A stretch of DNA of 64,000 nt from Eonycteris spelaea (taxonomy: Eukaryota; Chordata; Mammalia; Chiroptera; Pteropodidae): NCBI GenBank assembly GCA_003508835.1, contig PUFA01000068.1:1488001-1552000 (forward strand), read 5' to 3'. Made by a program: the position numbers and the translations under genes. How positions within the stretch are numbered: the first letter of the stretch is position 1; each line of letters begins with the position of its first letter. Below the pieces are notes generated by a model. It saw nothing but the letters and a program-made list of their open reading frames with translations, was not told the origin of the DNA and did no database searches. Below, in pieces: positions 1-13,060 of the stretch.

Positions 1-464
1 CTTCTTTTTCCTTACTATCTCACATCCAGATCCATTAACATATTCTATTCTCTTTGCTTTCAATTTATGCTTAGAATCCTACCCTGGACTAAGCCATCAT
101 CATCTTTTAGCATCCTATTTCAATATTCTCTAAATTTTCCCACTGTCATTCTATTTTCCATTCTCAAAATAAATTTTTTTAAAATAAAAATAAGATCATG
201 ATATTTCCATGATAAAAACACTCCAAAGCCTTACATTATATAGTCCCTATCTAGCTGCCTTACCTCATATCCTGCTTCTCTTCCCTTTACTCACTGTTTT
301 AGCCTTTTTTTTATTCCTTCAAGAATATACTAGGCACATTTGTGCTAGCGATGCCTCTGGCAACTTATTTCTTCCAGATATTTATATTATTAATGTAAAG
401 AAACAAACTGGAACATTAATAATAGAAATTGGGTCAGGCATCAAGTAACATAAATCAGTTTATT

Positions 465-690
465 TTACCAAATGCTTTGTAAGTATAAACTCATTTAATC
501 CTTATATAAATATATTTTAGTTAAAATCAAAATATTTTAAAATCACAAATAGATACTATCATTAAACCCATTTTTTTTTTCAGATACAGATTAGTTAATG
601 ACCTTGGCCAAGTCACACAGTTAGTAAGCAACACAGCTGTGATTCTAACCTGCTGCCTGGTTCCAGAATCTGTACTCCTATACTCTATTC
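465..690 (-). repeat. MIR SINE remnant
   Basis: Read on the minus strand this matches the MIR core. On the plus strand the typical reversed order is visible: a 'cattta-atcc' stretch, a diverged 'ttacagatga' equivalent, then 'ccaagtcacacagttagtaa' and 'gattctaacc'. It is strongly diverged. Confidence 0.6.
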
Positions 691-1573
691 TCTGCTGTTC
701 TTATGAGCTGGCATGCACTCTCTGTGACATCTTGCAGGTTCATTCCCTTCAGAAGTATGTGGAGTTAGGAAGAAGGTGGAGATAGATAAAAATCTAAGCC
801 TGAGGAGGAGGCAGGACAATTTCCTAATTAGCCAACACCTCCTTGACATCTACAAATACTGAGTCTATTATATTAATTGCTTTTAAATGTGGATATCACA
901 CCCCCTATATACAAAAAGCTAAGCTTGCCAGCTACTGACAGTCATCTTGATTTTCTTAGTCTCTTCATCTATATTGGAAATTGCCCCTAGCTCATTGAGT
1001 TTTATGAAATTAAAGCATTTCATGAAGTATTTATTTTGTTAGCACACATTTCAACAGAGCCCTGTCAGCCACCTGGTTATGAGCCATGAGCTGCTGCTTC
1101 TAATGGAATAAAAAGTCTGGAAAGTAGGTGAAATGGTATAGGAAGAATTCAAACTTGAATGTCTCTGAATTGACAAACTAGTGCATCTTGAATGGTAAAA
1201 TAGTTTAAGAATTTTTTTTTAAATACGTGCAATACAAAATGACTTGAGAAATTAAAAAGGGTAAATTTCCATTAGTATCTTTTAACAGGTTTTTTTTTTT
1301 AAATTTGAAATCTTTGGATGACAAGAGCAAATAGTCACTAGGAAGTTCTACAAGACCATAATGCTGCCCCAGTAGGCCAGTTGTTTCCAGGGGCTGAATA
1401 ATAATGAATGATTCAACAGACTATGTACCAAATCATGTGTCCTTGCGTTTTCAATCTCTTACCTTCTGTATACAGCTCCTTCTATATATTCCTGGTCCCA
1501 GGTCTTATGCAGTGCCAGCAGGTACTATTTGAGGAAACAGAAACCTAGCACTTTCTGGGAAAGATTCAATCTT

Positions 1574-1763
1574 TTTTTTTTTTTAATTAAAAATTATTAC
1601 AGTGACATTAGTTAACAAAGTCAAATAAGTTTTAAAGGTATCATTCAAGTCATATATATATATATATTCCATATAGATAAGTTATATATATGCCACATTG
1701 TGTGCTCACCACCCAGAGTTACATTTTTTCTATCACCAAATATTTGACCCGTTTAACTCTATC
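1574..1763 (-). mobile_element. L1 3' end, 5'-truncated, antisense
   Basis: The plus strand starts with a poly(T) tract, so the element's poly(A) tail points left. Its reverse complement contains the familiar laurasiatherian/bat L1 3' UTR order: 'gggtcaaatatttggtgata', 'gggtggtgagcacacaatg', then a diverged 'ttaactaatgtcac' near the tail. It is about 190 bp long and flanked by direct repeats of AAGATTCAATCTT. A (TA)n stretch interrupts the middle. Confidence 0.75.
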
Positions 1764-1777
1764 AAGATTCAATCTTG

Positions 1778-1992
1778 TGTCTATAGCCATGCCACCTTGA
1801 ACAAGGTCTATCCTGTCTGATCTTGGAAGCTAAGCAAGGTCAGGCCTGATTAGTACTTGGTGGGAGACCACCTAGGAAGACCAGGTGCTGTGGGCATAAA
1901 AAATAAAAAATAAGGGATTATAACCTGACAAGTCCTTGTAGTCTGTGAGGTCAACCAAGGGTTGACTTGCCTTAAAAAAAAAAAAAAAAAAA
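1778..1992 (+). mobile_element. 5S rRNA-derived SINE (MEG-RS type), sense copy
   Basis: About the first 120 bases follow vertebrate 5S rRNA: a start like GTCTAYRGCCATGCCACC, then 'tctgatcttggaagctaagc', 'aggcctgattagtactt' and 'gggagaccacct'. This includes the internal polymerase III control elements: A box around 1827, intermediate element around 1844, and C box around 1853, which lacks one base relative to 5S rRNA. An A-rich 'aaaaaataaaaaataa' linker follows. Next is a unique 3' part with a perfect 7-bp hairpin (GTCAACC at 1950-1956, GGTTGAC at 1960-1966), then a poly(A) tail. Direct repeats flank it at 1764-1777 and 1993-2006. A 5S-derived SINE of this kind is known from fruit bats; family membership is my recognition, not a search. 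Confidence 0.85.
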
Positions 1993-2099
1993 AAGATTCA
2001 ATCTTGTTACCAGGTTTTCCTGACTTTATCTTTTAATTAGAATATTTTAAAAAGGTAATACATATACTGTTCATGGAGTGCATATCCAGTGAAAAGCAA

Positions 2100-2300
2100 T
2101 ACCATATAGCAAAAAGCGCACTAACCTCAGTGTTAGAAATTCTTGTCTACCAATTTTTACTATCTGTGTATCCTTGACAAATCTACTTAACCTCTCTCTA
2201 CCACAGTTTTTTTTTTTATCTCTACTGTTCTGATATAGTGTTGATGTACATCACTGATACACAAAAATTATTTTGAAAAGTGCCAAACAAATGCAAATTT
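2100..2300 (+). repeat. MIR SINE remnant
   Basis: The segment shows the MIR order: 'ctatctgtgtatccttgaca', then 'tacttaacctctct', then a decayed 'tcatctgtaaaat' region with a poly(T) insertion, and a 'gaaaagtgcc' end. Confidence 0.65.
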
Positions 2301-2554
2301 TCATTCTTGCCCTCATTCAATTCAACAAACTGTACAGTAACCATGCCCTGAGCAGTGTGATTTGATTTGCAAATGAATAAGGCTCAATTTTACCTTTGCG
2401 CCAGTTACTGTCTATTGCAGACAAAGCAGAAAGAAAAATAAGGAAGAGAATATGAAAGATGACTGCCAAAGAGCTCATCACATCAGAGGAGACCTTTGAC
2501 TTGACTGCAACACATACTGACTAAAGTTTACTATGATTTACAGTTTGGTATAGT

Positions 2555-2770
2555 TACTATTTATGAAGCATTTGCCATGTTCCAGGCTCTGTGCAAGGTA
2601 CTTACGACTTTCCTTTAACATTTAATTCTTACGTCACCCTTGCAAGATAAAGGTCACCATTTAACAGATGATTAAACATAATCTTAGAGAATTTAAGTAA
2701 TTTCTCCAAGTCACAGAGCTTGAAAGATGTAAGGCAGGAATTTAAACCTAGGTCTCCCTATTCTGCTCAT
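2555..2770 (-). repeat. MIR SINE remnant
   Basis: Reversed MIR: 'tgccatgttccaggctctg', 'atttaacagatgattaaaca', 'aagtcacagagcttg' and 'ggaatttaaacctaggtctc' occur in the expected antisense order. Confidence 0.7.
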
Positions 2771-3267
2771 AAGAGGAAAAATTAAAAATGAGGATCAAAC
2801 TACCTCCTGTTTAATAGTCATAAAAGCACCTATTGCTGAATACCGATAGTGAGTTCAGAGGATGAGTTGAAACACATGGTTTAGACTCAAGGTCAAGCAC
2901 CTAAGGTGACCTCAAAGATTATCACAGCTTGGTCAGTTTTCTGGAAATAAATCAATCAGATGAGTAACTGCCTTTATTTAGGGAGTTAAATGGAGGAAGG
3001 TAGGGAATTGACTGACTTGGGAACTGAATGTTTTAAATTCTCCTTCCCCTAAGTATGCCCACATTTCTATAGTATAGTGGACAGGGTGTGCAAGAGAGAT
3101 ATAGAGAAAGTGATAGGGAGTTTGGAAGGGCAAGAATAATTTTAGTATCTGTAATCATGGGGTCTTTGTGAAAGAAATGCTCTTGGAGCCTTTAAAAACA
3201 GACAGGATTAATGTCAGTAGCGTCAGGAAGGAAAAGAAAATAGATAATCTAGTTAGAGGGGTCAGTT

Positions 3268-4190
3268 TTTTAATTCATTCAACAAATAGTTACTGAGGAC
3301 CACTATGTGCCAGGGTCTATTCAAACCCTGTCCTCACTGAGTTTACATTTTAGTGAGTGGATGAGACAGACAATAAACAGGACAAATATAGAACATATAT
3401 AGTATTTTAGATGGGTGATAAGGAGAAAAATATTGTTGAAAAAGGAGACAGGAGGTATGTGAGAGGAGTGGGGTAGAGATGCTGTGCAGACAAGATGTCC
3501 AGAGGAAGTCTCATAGAGAGGACAATATTTGAGTAAAGACCTAAATTGAGGAGAGGACAGGTTCTGCACATCTCTGAGGCAGATCACTCCAGGTAGAAGG
3601 GACAACAAATACAAGGGCCAGGAGGCATGAGTACACCATATGTGTGAGGATCAGGGAGGAGGTCAATATGGTTAGAGAGAAACAATTTAAATGGAGAGTA
3701 TTAGGAATGAAGTCAGAAGGGTAAAAGCAGAGCACCATGAGGCAGATCCCTATATGGTGGTCACTGTAAGGACTTGGCTTGTACATTCAGTAATAGGGGA
3801 GCCATGGGAAAGTTTGATCCAAGGAGTATCATGATCCGACATATTTTAAGGGAATTTTTCTGGCCATTGTTTTCAAAATTAGCTGGAGTAGAGGATGGAC
3901 AAAGGTAGGAAGGAGACCAGATAAAAGACTATTGCTGTAATCCAGACAGAGGTGATAACATCTTGAACCTGGACAAAGTAGATTGGAGTAGTTTAATTCT
4001 GGATATTTTTCGAATATAGATCAAATAAGAGTTGAGAAGGTATGAAGGAAAGAGAGGAGTCAAAAGTGTCTCCAAAGTATTTGACTTAGCACCTAGTGGA
4101 ATGAAGTTCCAGTGGTATGAGGTGAAATACGGAAGTATGAATAAAGTCTGTATAGAGGAGGAAATCGTAAGATTTGGATGGGAAGTAGCC
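3268..4190 (-). repeat. L2 LINE remnant, antisense
   Basis: A long antisense L2 3' region. The reversed 3' end is 'ttcattcaacaaatagttac' and 'atgtgccagggtctattc'. It is followed by 'gcagatcactccaggtagaa', 'aaatacaagggccagg', 'gccatgggaaagtttgatcc' and 'attgctgtaatccagacag', all in L2 order. Open frames of 80-170 codons that overlap it are decay products, not genes. Confidence 0.8.
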
Positions 4191-4399
4191 TGGGACCAAT
4201 GTCTAATCCTAAGATGGAAACAGGATTCCCTGTCTTATATTTATGTCAGAATGAACCACACTGTTTTTCCTAGAGAGCCTCTTTGCTTAGGAAAACAAAA
4301 TGTTAGCATTTGGATCTGCAATCAGAAAGGGGATAATATTCCTCTACAGTTTGAAAAGACATCAAGAAGCATGCTATCTTTTGAAAGTTCCTTTTTGTC

Positions 4400-5185
4400 C
4401 CTCTTAAAGAAAACTTTTCTCCAAATGACAAACTCTCTTCACCTCAGCTGTTCCTTTTACCTTATTACCATACTCTTCCTTTATGTTTCAATCCTCTCCA
4501 TTCTTCAGTCACTGGGCCTTGTGGTAGATTTCACTTCCTAAACATTTCTGTCCATATCCATGGCTTCTACCCTAGACAAGGCCATTTTCAGTTATCACTG
4601 GGACTGTTACATTGCCTGTTAATGCAACAGGCAATGGTCTTCCTGACTCTACATCTACAGCCCTTTAAATCTTTCTCCACAGTGTAGCCAGATTGGTCTT
4701 TTCAAAATAGAAATATAATCAGGTTCCTTCCTCCAAAGGATTCCTATGCTTTTATAATAAAGTACAGCAAATTTAAAGTGGCTTAATCAGTCTTATCTCC
4801 TCACCTACTTCAGTTCTCCCCATTCTGCTACCTCCAACTCCATGTTCTGGCCATTATTAAGTTTCTTAAAATTTCTCCAATACAGCACACTCTGTCTCAT
4901 TTATGAACCTTCAAATATGCCTGGAACACCCTTCTTCCCTATTCTTTATCTAGCTGATAGTCAACCATGATACTCAGCTTCAGTGAGCTTCTGGATCTGA
5001 TGTCCTTCCCAATTCAGTCCTGCCTCAGCACTTGTCAAGCCAGAATGAGCATTAGCTCTTCAGACACTAAGTAAAGAGAGCAAGAATCATGTCTATCTTG
5101 TTTGACATTTGTCTCCAACTCCCAGCAAGTTCTGAGCAGTCAGAAGGAATAGGCACTCACTTCATCTTTGTTGAATGAGTAGCAT
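4400..5185 (+). repeat. L2 LINE remnant, sense
   Basis: Sense L2 landmarks in order: 'cagccagattggtctttt', 'ggttccttcctcca', 'ccatgttctggcc', 'tgcctggaacacccttcttc', 'gcaagaatcatgtctatctt' and the terminal 'ttgttgaatgagt'. It lies tail-to-tail against the antisense L2 at 3268-4190. Confidence 0.75.
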
Positions 5186-5957
5186 ATACCAAATGTTCTT
5201 AATGAAACTTTCCCAAGAGCCCTTCATTGGAAGGGATCTCTCTTATTTTACCCCACATATATTATACCACATATATTACAGATTTATCACATTATATCTT
5301 TCACTTTGATTACATAATCTATCTCTATTGTTGGACAATTTTCTTCTTAAGGGTAGAATTCATGTCCGATTCATCTTTGCATTTTTCCTAGGTCATCTAC
5401 TTTGCAGATATATGTATAGACTCCAATAAAAGTTATTTAATTAATGAGTTAATGGAACTTAAATGTTATATTGTATTTCAAAATTTCCAATAGGCCAGTT
5501 TGTGAAGGGCATATGTTTTGACATTAGAAGTGGTAGATAATAAATCTAAATAGGTAAGCTGAGGCAAGATAGTGGAGGATATAGTTTGCTTAGCTAAGAG
5601 CACTTAATAGTTTGAAAACTGGAGATTTGAGGATTTCTAAACCACAGAGGTATATTATCACAGCTGTATACAAGGGACATTAATCTATCCTTAAGATAAC
5701 TTTTATGGTACAGAAATACATTTCTATCCTACATCCATCCCTAGAGTTTGGGTAAGCAAATCTTAGTACTGTTGGGGATTCAGAGTTTTGAAAAAAAAAA
5801 ACAAAACTGGAAATAGAAGACAATTATTAGTTGTACTATGTTGGCACCTGTGTCTTAGTATTGACTCTGATTGTAACTCTGATAAATTGCTCCACTGCAT
5901 TTTCTAATTATTCAGAACCCATGGTATAACTATAATAGAATAAAATCTCAAAGTTAA

Positions 5958-6245
<288 letters not shown>

Positions 6246-8034
6246 TAGACAATAGAGCCTGATCCTGAGGTGCATGTTTCTCTCCTTTGTGGTTATCTAG
6301 GCATCCTGGCCATGTTCAGCTAGCTCTAAAATCACAAAGTGAGCAAAGACAGAAAGGGAAAGTTCTATTTTCTGTAGCCTGGGAAAATTATTGATGCTGA
6401 TGTCCAAAATATGGTCTTGGAATCATCCCTACATTCCTGATATCTAAACTTAGAGACAGGAGACTCACATTATCATAAATAATGAAAATCCAGCTCCATG
6501 GTTTCTCTTTATATGTTTGCCATGTTATTCCATATACTCTAAACTATGCTGAGACAGAAACGATTCAATTTCTGGTAATCCAAAAATAGAGAGGTCGTGT
6601 TGTTATATTGTTTGCTGTACATACATTGAGTTCTAAGTAATATTTAATTTTTTTACTATCCTCCAACTGGAGCATTTTCTCCCTTCTCAAGGACTAAATT
6701 ACCTTTTTCTCTGAAATTTCACCTTTCATTATTTATAGAGAGGAGCCTGAGAAATATGAACTTACTCATAATTATAGGTCAGCCTCCAGAGAAAGTCATT
6801 AGATACCTAGAACTTATCAGAATTCACATCTATTTCATACTCCAAATTCTTAAGTGACTTCATGCATGACACTTTTAATCTATTAGGGATAATGACATTG
6901 AGATGATATTCTGAGTTGTAGTAGGGCTGGGTCTTCACTCTGCCTGTTTCAGAGCAATAAACGTCCTTTGGTCTCCTACTATGAAATCCGAATCACTTAT
7001 ATTTGACATCTGTGCTTGGAGAGGGTGGCTGTACTCTCTATTTGCAGTTGATCACAAAAAGAAATTTCATGAGCCCCTCCATGTCTCACACCCTACGTGT
7101 CTATGCATTGTACCAGCCACCCTGGTTTAGCTTGTTTCCATATTTGTAAGGTGAGATGGAGTTTGCCCCTAATGAAGCAAGCTATTGACATCTTACAAGT
7201 GGGACTTCTAAATGACAGCTGCTTTCAAGTCACACAGCCAAGAGGAAATCTGAATATTTTCTCTGTTCTAGAGACATGAAGAAAATTGCTCCAGGTAGGC
7301 TGTTTGCCAAGATAAGCTGATTTTTCATGAGTCGTTTTCTAATTTTTGGCTATTCAGTATATCCATTGTGGCAGGCAGGTGGTAGAGGGTAGAGATATAA
7401 GCATTTTCCCATAGTCAAAGACAACTTGGCATTTGTTGAAAGGCTTCTTAGTGCAAGCGGACCAATGAGCTCAGTCTTTGGGCTCAGGTCAAGGCCTATG
7501 CTCTAATATCTACACGTGGATTTATCATTCCTGTATGCATTCCTAGAGCACTGACATCAGCTTGGGACTAGTTCACAGACTTTGATGACTGCAGTTTCAC
7601 CAATTCAAAGAGTTTTTATGTCATGTATCCAAGCCAATTCTGTAAACCAGATAGTGAAGAAACATCTCAGATGGCTCAGCTCTATTCCAATGAGAAACCT
7701 TAATGAATCAGATAGAACATCACTGTCTCGTTCACAAGCCTCTAAATATGCCGTAATAGGGTACATTTATGACATCAATTCTTAACCTTTTTTGGGATAT
7801 GAATCTCTTTAAGACTCAGATAAAATTTATGGATATTCTCTCAATGACAATATACATTAAATTTTGCAAACAATTTATAGGTATTCACAGCTGTTTAAAG
7901 ACTTTTCATGTATTACTCAGGCTGGATATTATATTAAGCCATTAATAAATGATCAGAATTGACCTCTGAGGACACGAGCCAGATTCAGGCAAAGGTGGCT
8001 TGCAACTTTTTGTTTTTCCAATTAGTACAGTTAT

Positions 8035-8285
8035 ATTTACAAAATAAATATAACTAATATTTATTGAGTGTGTATTCTCAGCCAAACACTAAGTTTAGTC
8101 CTCTACATTTTAATCCTATGAGGTAAGTAATATTATTTTATTTTCCAGCTAAAAGCTTACAAACTAAAGCTTACAAAGATCAAATGACTTGCTAAAAGAC
8201 ACAGTCTAAAGAATGATACTCAAGATACAAATGAGGCTTCCTAACCATATACAACAGCCTGCCAATTAATCAGCCAGGATTGCAA
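8035..8285 (-). repeat. MIR SINE remnant
   Basis: Antisense MIR pattern: 'tatttattgagtgtgtatt', 'cattttaatcctatgaggta', a decayed 'ttacagatga' region, then 'aaatgacttgctaaaagaca'. Confidence 0.6.
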
Positions 8286-8941
8286 TCAAGAAGCTATTAT
8301 TTTCTGAGAAATGTATTTCTAGATATTATGTTGTTATTTCTGTGGAGTAAAAGTTATGGCTCTGGTGGATCAAGGACATTTCAAAGTGGACAATGAACCA
8401 GAGGAGTCAGGGGTAATCGAGTGTTCCCTTAAAATGCCAGAGTTGCAGAGGAAGAGCCTAAACAAAAGAAGCTGGGAGAGGTGACAGCTCACTCAGGCAC
8501 ACACACTTGTGGATTGTTAGAGAGTAAATTATAATCATTGTTTTTAATCCTTACATCTAATTAGACTACTACCAGTCTACAGTTCTTTAATGAAAACCTT
8601 GGTGCCAAGTGTGTCACAGAATTCAGAATTTTTGAATATACAAAAGGTGATACAGTCATATAACGCCCCCAGCAGGCTGTGGAGTAGCACTTCTTATTCA
8701 ACACATTAATATTTTTGCAGCAAAGCATGTGCATATTCACACAAAATGTGATAAATAGACTATACATAGCCTTATTTCAGTGTGGGTCAAGGTCTGTCAC
8801 TAGATAAGTTCAGACTAGGCCATGTTTCTCTGCTGAGTGAGTTATGAAAAACTCGGTTATGGTTTTTACAGCACTAAGGATTTTAGAATTATAGATAAGA
8901 AATAATGAATCTTTACTATTTACCACTGGTGATATAGACCA

Positions 8942-9150
8942 CAGAGCAGCAAACTATGGTCTATGGGCCAAATTGAGTCTGTTGTCTTTGTAAATACGTT
9001 TTATTGCATCATACTGACCCTCCTTTATTTAGATACTGTCCATGGCTGCTTTCACATGACACTAGCAATGTGTAGTTTCAACAGATGGTCTCACAAAGCC
9101 TAAAATATTGAGTGTCTGTCCCTTTACAGCAAAAGTTTTCTGATCCCTGG
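8942..9150 (+). mobile_element. hAT-Charlie-type non-autonomous DNA transposon remnant
   Basis: It starts with CAGAGCAGCAAACTATGG and contains 'ctatgggccaaattgagt', 'tgtaaatacgttttattgca' and 'atggctgctttcacatgaca'. It ends with 'cctttacagcaaaagttttc' and 'tgatccctgg'. This is the order of a common mammalian hAT-type MITE with CAG...CTG-like ends. I cannot fix the subfamily. Confidence 0.7.
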
Positions 9151-9885
9151 TATAGAGATTTCACTGAAAAGTCAATTTCAGAAGCCTTGCCATTGCCTGG
9201 GGCTGACCAGAAGTGGAAAGGGGGAACATGGAGCATCAATTTCAGACTGATTACAACTGACTATTTAAAGCAAAAATTTTAACATTATGTTGTGGGGCTT
9301 ATAATCATGTGGATATAAAATAGTTGACACCATGAAGGAATGGCATATAGAATTATACAAGGGTAAGGTTCTGATATTTCACATTAAGTGACACAATATT
9401 AAATTTACATGGAGAATAAGATAAATTAAGAGCACATTATAATCTCTTAAGCAACCACTAAATTTTTAATACAAGAAGAATAGTTAAAAAGCCAATAGAT
9501 GAATACTAAAAATAAATTATTAACCCAAAAGAAGACAGGAAACAAGGAACGGGTAGACAAAAATAGATGTGACAATATAAAACAAGGTTAGAACAGTTGA
9601 AATTTACAGATACTCAGCTGGTTTGCACACGGATTCTTAATATGTGATTCTGTCTATAGAAGGATTTTATAGATGATCTGCTTCAACTTGCTAACTTTCC
9701 TGGAAAGAAAAATGAGTCTCAGAGAAAGGAAGAGGCATATTCAAGTTTACATAATCAATTAGTAATAGAATAAATACACTATTACAAATCTCAGGCATAA
9801 TCATCAGATAAGAATTTAACATATATTTTTTCATTTTCTTTATATTACATTTGAAATTCTCTCTCTATATATAGACATCTATATA

Positions 9886-9949
9886 CCTATATATATCTAT
9901 CTATATCTATAGGTAGATATATATCTATAGATAGATATAGATAGATATA
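9886..9949. repeat. AT-rich TATC/GATA palindromic microsatellite
   Basis: The left arm (about 9889-9912) is built of TATC units. The right arm (9925-9949) is built of GATA units and is its reverse complement except for one 4-base unit. A loop of about 12 bases separates them. It could extrude as a hairpin. Confidence 0.8.
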
Positions 9950-10159
9950 ATTGTAGAAAGGAGTTTCATTATTAGTTACCATTGAAGTTTTGGTATTAAA
10001 CCAACTCTGCTATTTGTCTCTCTTTTATCTGTGATTATCCAACCCTGAAGACATAAATCATTATAATTGCTTTGTTGCATGAACCGTGCTGGGAGTGTCC
10101 ATTATGTTGGCCAACAGATAATTTATAACATATTTAAGAATTAAAGTTTTTTAAAAGAA

Positions 10160-10440
10160 CCTTAGCATCAGAATTATAGACGGAGAGGACCTTAGGAGAC
10201 ATACAAATCCAATATTTTCCACAGTCCCCTCCACTAAATGGTGTTTAAGTTCCCTTGAAAATAGTCTTGCTTCAGCCCCTTAAGCAAAGAGAACCTCACT
10301 ACTTCTGAGGAAGCCTGCTCTAATTTTCAGAAAGTAATAATCACTTAGAAAGTACTTTATTTCTGTCGACGAAAGCTGCCTTCCTCTAGTTTCTATTTGT
10401 GCTTTAATAGAACATTTTTTCCCTTTGGGTTAAAATATAT
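10160..10440 (+). repeat. Probable CR1/L3 LINE remnant
   Basis: The pattern 'gaccttaggagacatacaaa tccaa', then 'acttctgaggaagcctgctc' and 'attttcagaaagta', resembles the CR1/L3 3' region seen across mammals. It is very diverged, so this is tentative. Confidence 0.4.
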
Positions 10441-10754
10441 TTTAGATATTATTTTTAAACAATGTATAAAATTCATTAAAAAAAATTTTCAGGCTATTTC
10501 AACTCAAAATTGTGGCTAGTTAAGGAAAAGCAGATGGGGAGGCAGAGAGTTTTCATGTTTATTTATCAAAAACTAGATCCTTCCACTTTTTACCACTTCT
10601 CCTATATTAAACAGAAAAAGGGGCATAGATATAGTCATAAGAGCTTTAAAATGTAGAGTAGTTCAGTTTCTGCAGTATTTAGACAATGGAAAATTGACCT
10701 CTTAGCTCTATCTAGATCTGAAGCATTTGAAATGGTCTAATGGAGAAGAAGAAA

Positions 10755-10930
10755 GCAGACTTCAGGTCTAAAGGCTTAGTTTAGGTATTGGGTCTGCCAC
10801 TTGCATCCTCTCTAATCTGATCATATTCATTAACCTCACTGAGCTTCAGTTCCATTATGTGTAAAATTAAGTTTGGACTAGACCTTGTCAGAGTTAAGAA
10901 TTGATAGAAATGGGATTGATGGCTCATTTT
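10755..10930 (+). repeat. MIR SINE remnant
   Basis: MIR order visible: 'gggtctgccacttgc', 'cattaacctcactgagcttc', 'agttccattatgtgtaaaat'. Confidence 0.65.
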
Positions 10931-12394
10931 GGGATGAGCAATGAAACCCTCATATCTCTTCAAATCAGTAGCAACAAAGAAAGCTTCCTGAAATCAACTT
11001 TTCTTTCTTCCTCCCAGCCCAGATGTTCAAAGGTTATTTGCCCACAGAGAGTCACTTTTTGAAGACCTAGAAGCACATGTATTTGAAATACTCAGTGTCA
11101 TAATATGAGTTCTTTTTACCTCAGTGTTCTGTGTTCTAATTTCTCAACTCATTGTACACTTAGCAACCATGGATAACTGTGATAGAGTGGAAAGTATAGG
11201 ACTCACTTCTGTATCCTATAGATTGGTGTGTTTGATTTAGAAGTGGAATTTGGACAGTTATCAAAACCATTACCAACTACAAATAGGACACTGTAGGATA
11301 ATCCTTAAACCACTAAACAGCTAACAAAACTTAAGAGTTAACATTCTGAAAAAGACACACAGTTAAAACAAGATGTTATTGGGAGTGAAAACAGAACAGT
11401 ATCATTTTACACTGTAAGTCCTAACAGACTGATGTCAGGTTCTTAGCATTTCTGTACTGAGCATTGATCTGACTATATAGTAATCTGGTCACTTAAACCC
11501 AAAAGCTAGAAAGCTTTCCATTCATGTCAATTTCCACATAGTTAAATTTGCTGAGCATGGAAGGTTGTAGAAGGCATTCATGAGTCCATCTTCCAATACT
11601 ATAAGTTCTGAGAGGTAAAATTATAGGATACTATATGAAAACATTATATACTTAATACATACCTAAAGGTATGTCTACAGGATTTGTGCTCAGATTGGAA
11701 AATTATTTCAGAAATGTTTTTCTAGAAATATTCTTACGTGTAAGAAAAATCTTCTAAATACACACATTAATGTTCCCTCTTTGCATCTTATCCCCATATT
11801 CGAAAAGAGAATAACAGCTAAAAAGGTTGAGAACTCATGAGGTACTACTATCTCCATGCATTTTACATTGCATGAGGTGCTTTAGAAGCTATTTTCATAC
11901 TTATTTTAAATATCACTCCTGAAAGTGTCTTTATACAATGAATTTAGCCATTGTTAAAGGGTAAAATAAAAAGATAAAATCAGCTGTATCCAAATTACCC
12001 CCATAGTCCCTAAAGCTGAAAACAAGATTAAAGGTTTACCAAATTTATCACTTGGTTAGAAAAGAAAGATTTTATTTTACTTGGGTGGACATGAAAACAT
12101 TTCTATCATTTTAAAAGCCTAACAGTACTTGTTTAAACTTCTTGAAGTTATTTCCAAACTGTCTTTCATTCTGCTAAGGTCAAATCACCCTCTCACATGG
12201 GATTATTTTCTATTTCAGGTGTAAGCTTGAATTTTTTTTAATGATTTCTGAAGAGAAAGTGAAACAGACAGGTTTTTTGTTATTCTTACTGCACCATCAT
12301 GGAAAATTCCAGTATCACTAATATAACAATAGAGAGATTGTTTGGGAATAAAATCTATTGCTTTTTCATAGCGAAATTTTATATCCATAGCTGA

Positions 12395-12664
<270 letters not shown>

Positions 12665-12899
12665 TAGGTACTTGCTTTGGCTTTTATATTGTAAGCTTCT
12701 AATATCAGAACTTGTGTTTTTTACTTTTTCCTCATAATTTCTTATAATACCTAGTATGATGAACAATGATCTTAGTGCTTAGACTAATTAAACCAGTTAA
12801 TGAGTTATGTTTGCCCACACCCTTTCTACTCAATTAAGTCTTTAAAGACATGCTTCCTGGGAATAAATAGCTCACAGTTAGAAATCACATTAATTTATA

Positions 12900-13060
12900 A
12901 CTAACTTAACAAATATTTATCAAAGCTCCTACTAATGTAATTGTTTATGTCAATGGGAAAAATAAGTAAGACACTTTTACTCTCAGAAGATTTATAGTCT
13001 CAATGAGGAAAATATCATGGGCACAGTAAAGTAACATCATGTAAAATGTGATGACTTCAT
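12900..13060 (-). repeat. L2 LINE 3' end remnant, antisense
   Basis: Reads 'taacaaatatttatcaaagc' then 'ttatagtctcaatgaggaaa', the reversed L2 3' terminus in order. Confidence 0.55.

Larger units (their letters stand above)
1561..2006. repeat. Double retrotransposon insertion with three target-site copies
   Basis: The word AAGATTCAATCTT occurs at 1561-1573, at 1764-1777 (with a following G) and at 1993-2006 (with a following G). The first and second copies bracket an antisense L1 3' end. The second and third bracket a sense 5S-derived SINE with a poly(A) tail. The word is itself palindromic (AAGATT-C-AATCTT). This is the expected footprint of two successive target-primed insertions at one site, in opposite orientations. 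Confidence 0.85.

Noticed and set aside
1779..1898. A functional 5S rRNA gene
   Set aside because: The 5S-like part has many substitutions, a missing base in the C box, a SINE-type A-rich linker, 3' unique part, poly(A) tail and target duplications, so it is a retroposon.
4032..4541. A 169-codon open frame on the plus strand
   Set aside because: Its first part lies in an antisense L2 remnant and its end in a sense L2 remnant. No domain, splice or initiation context was recognised.
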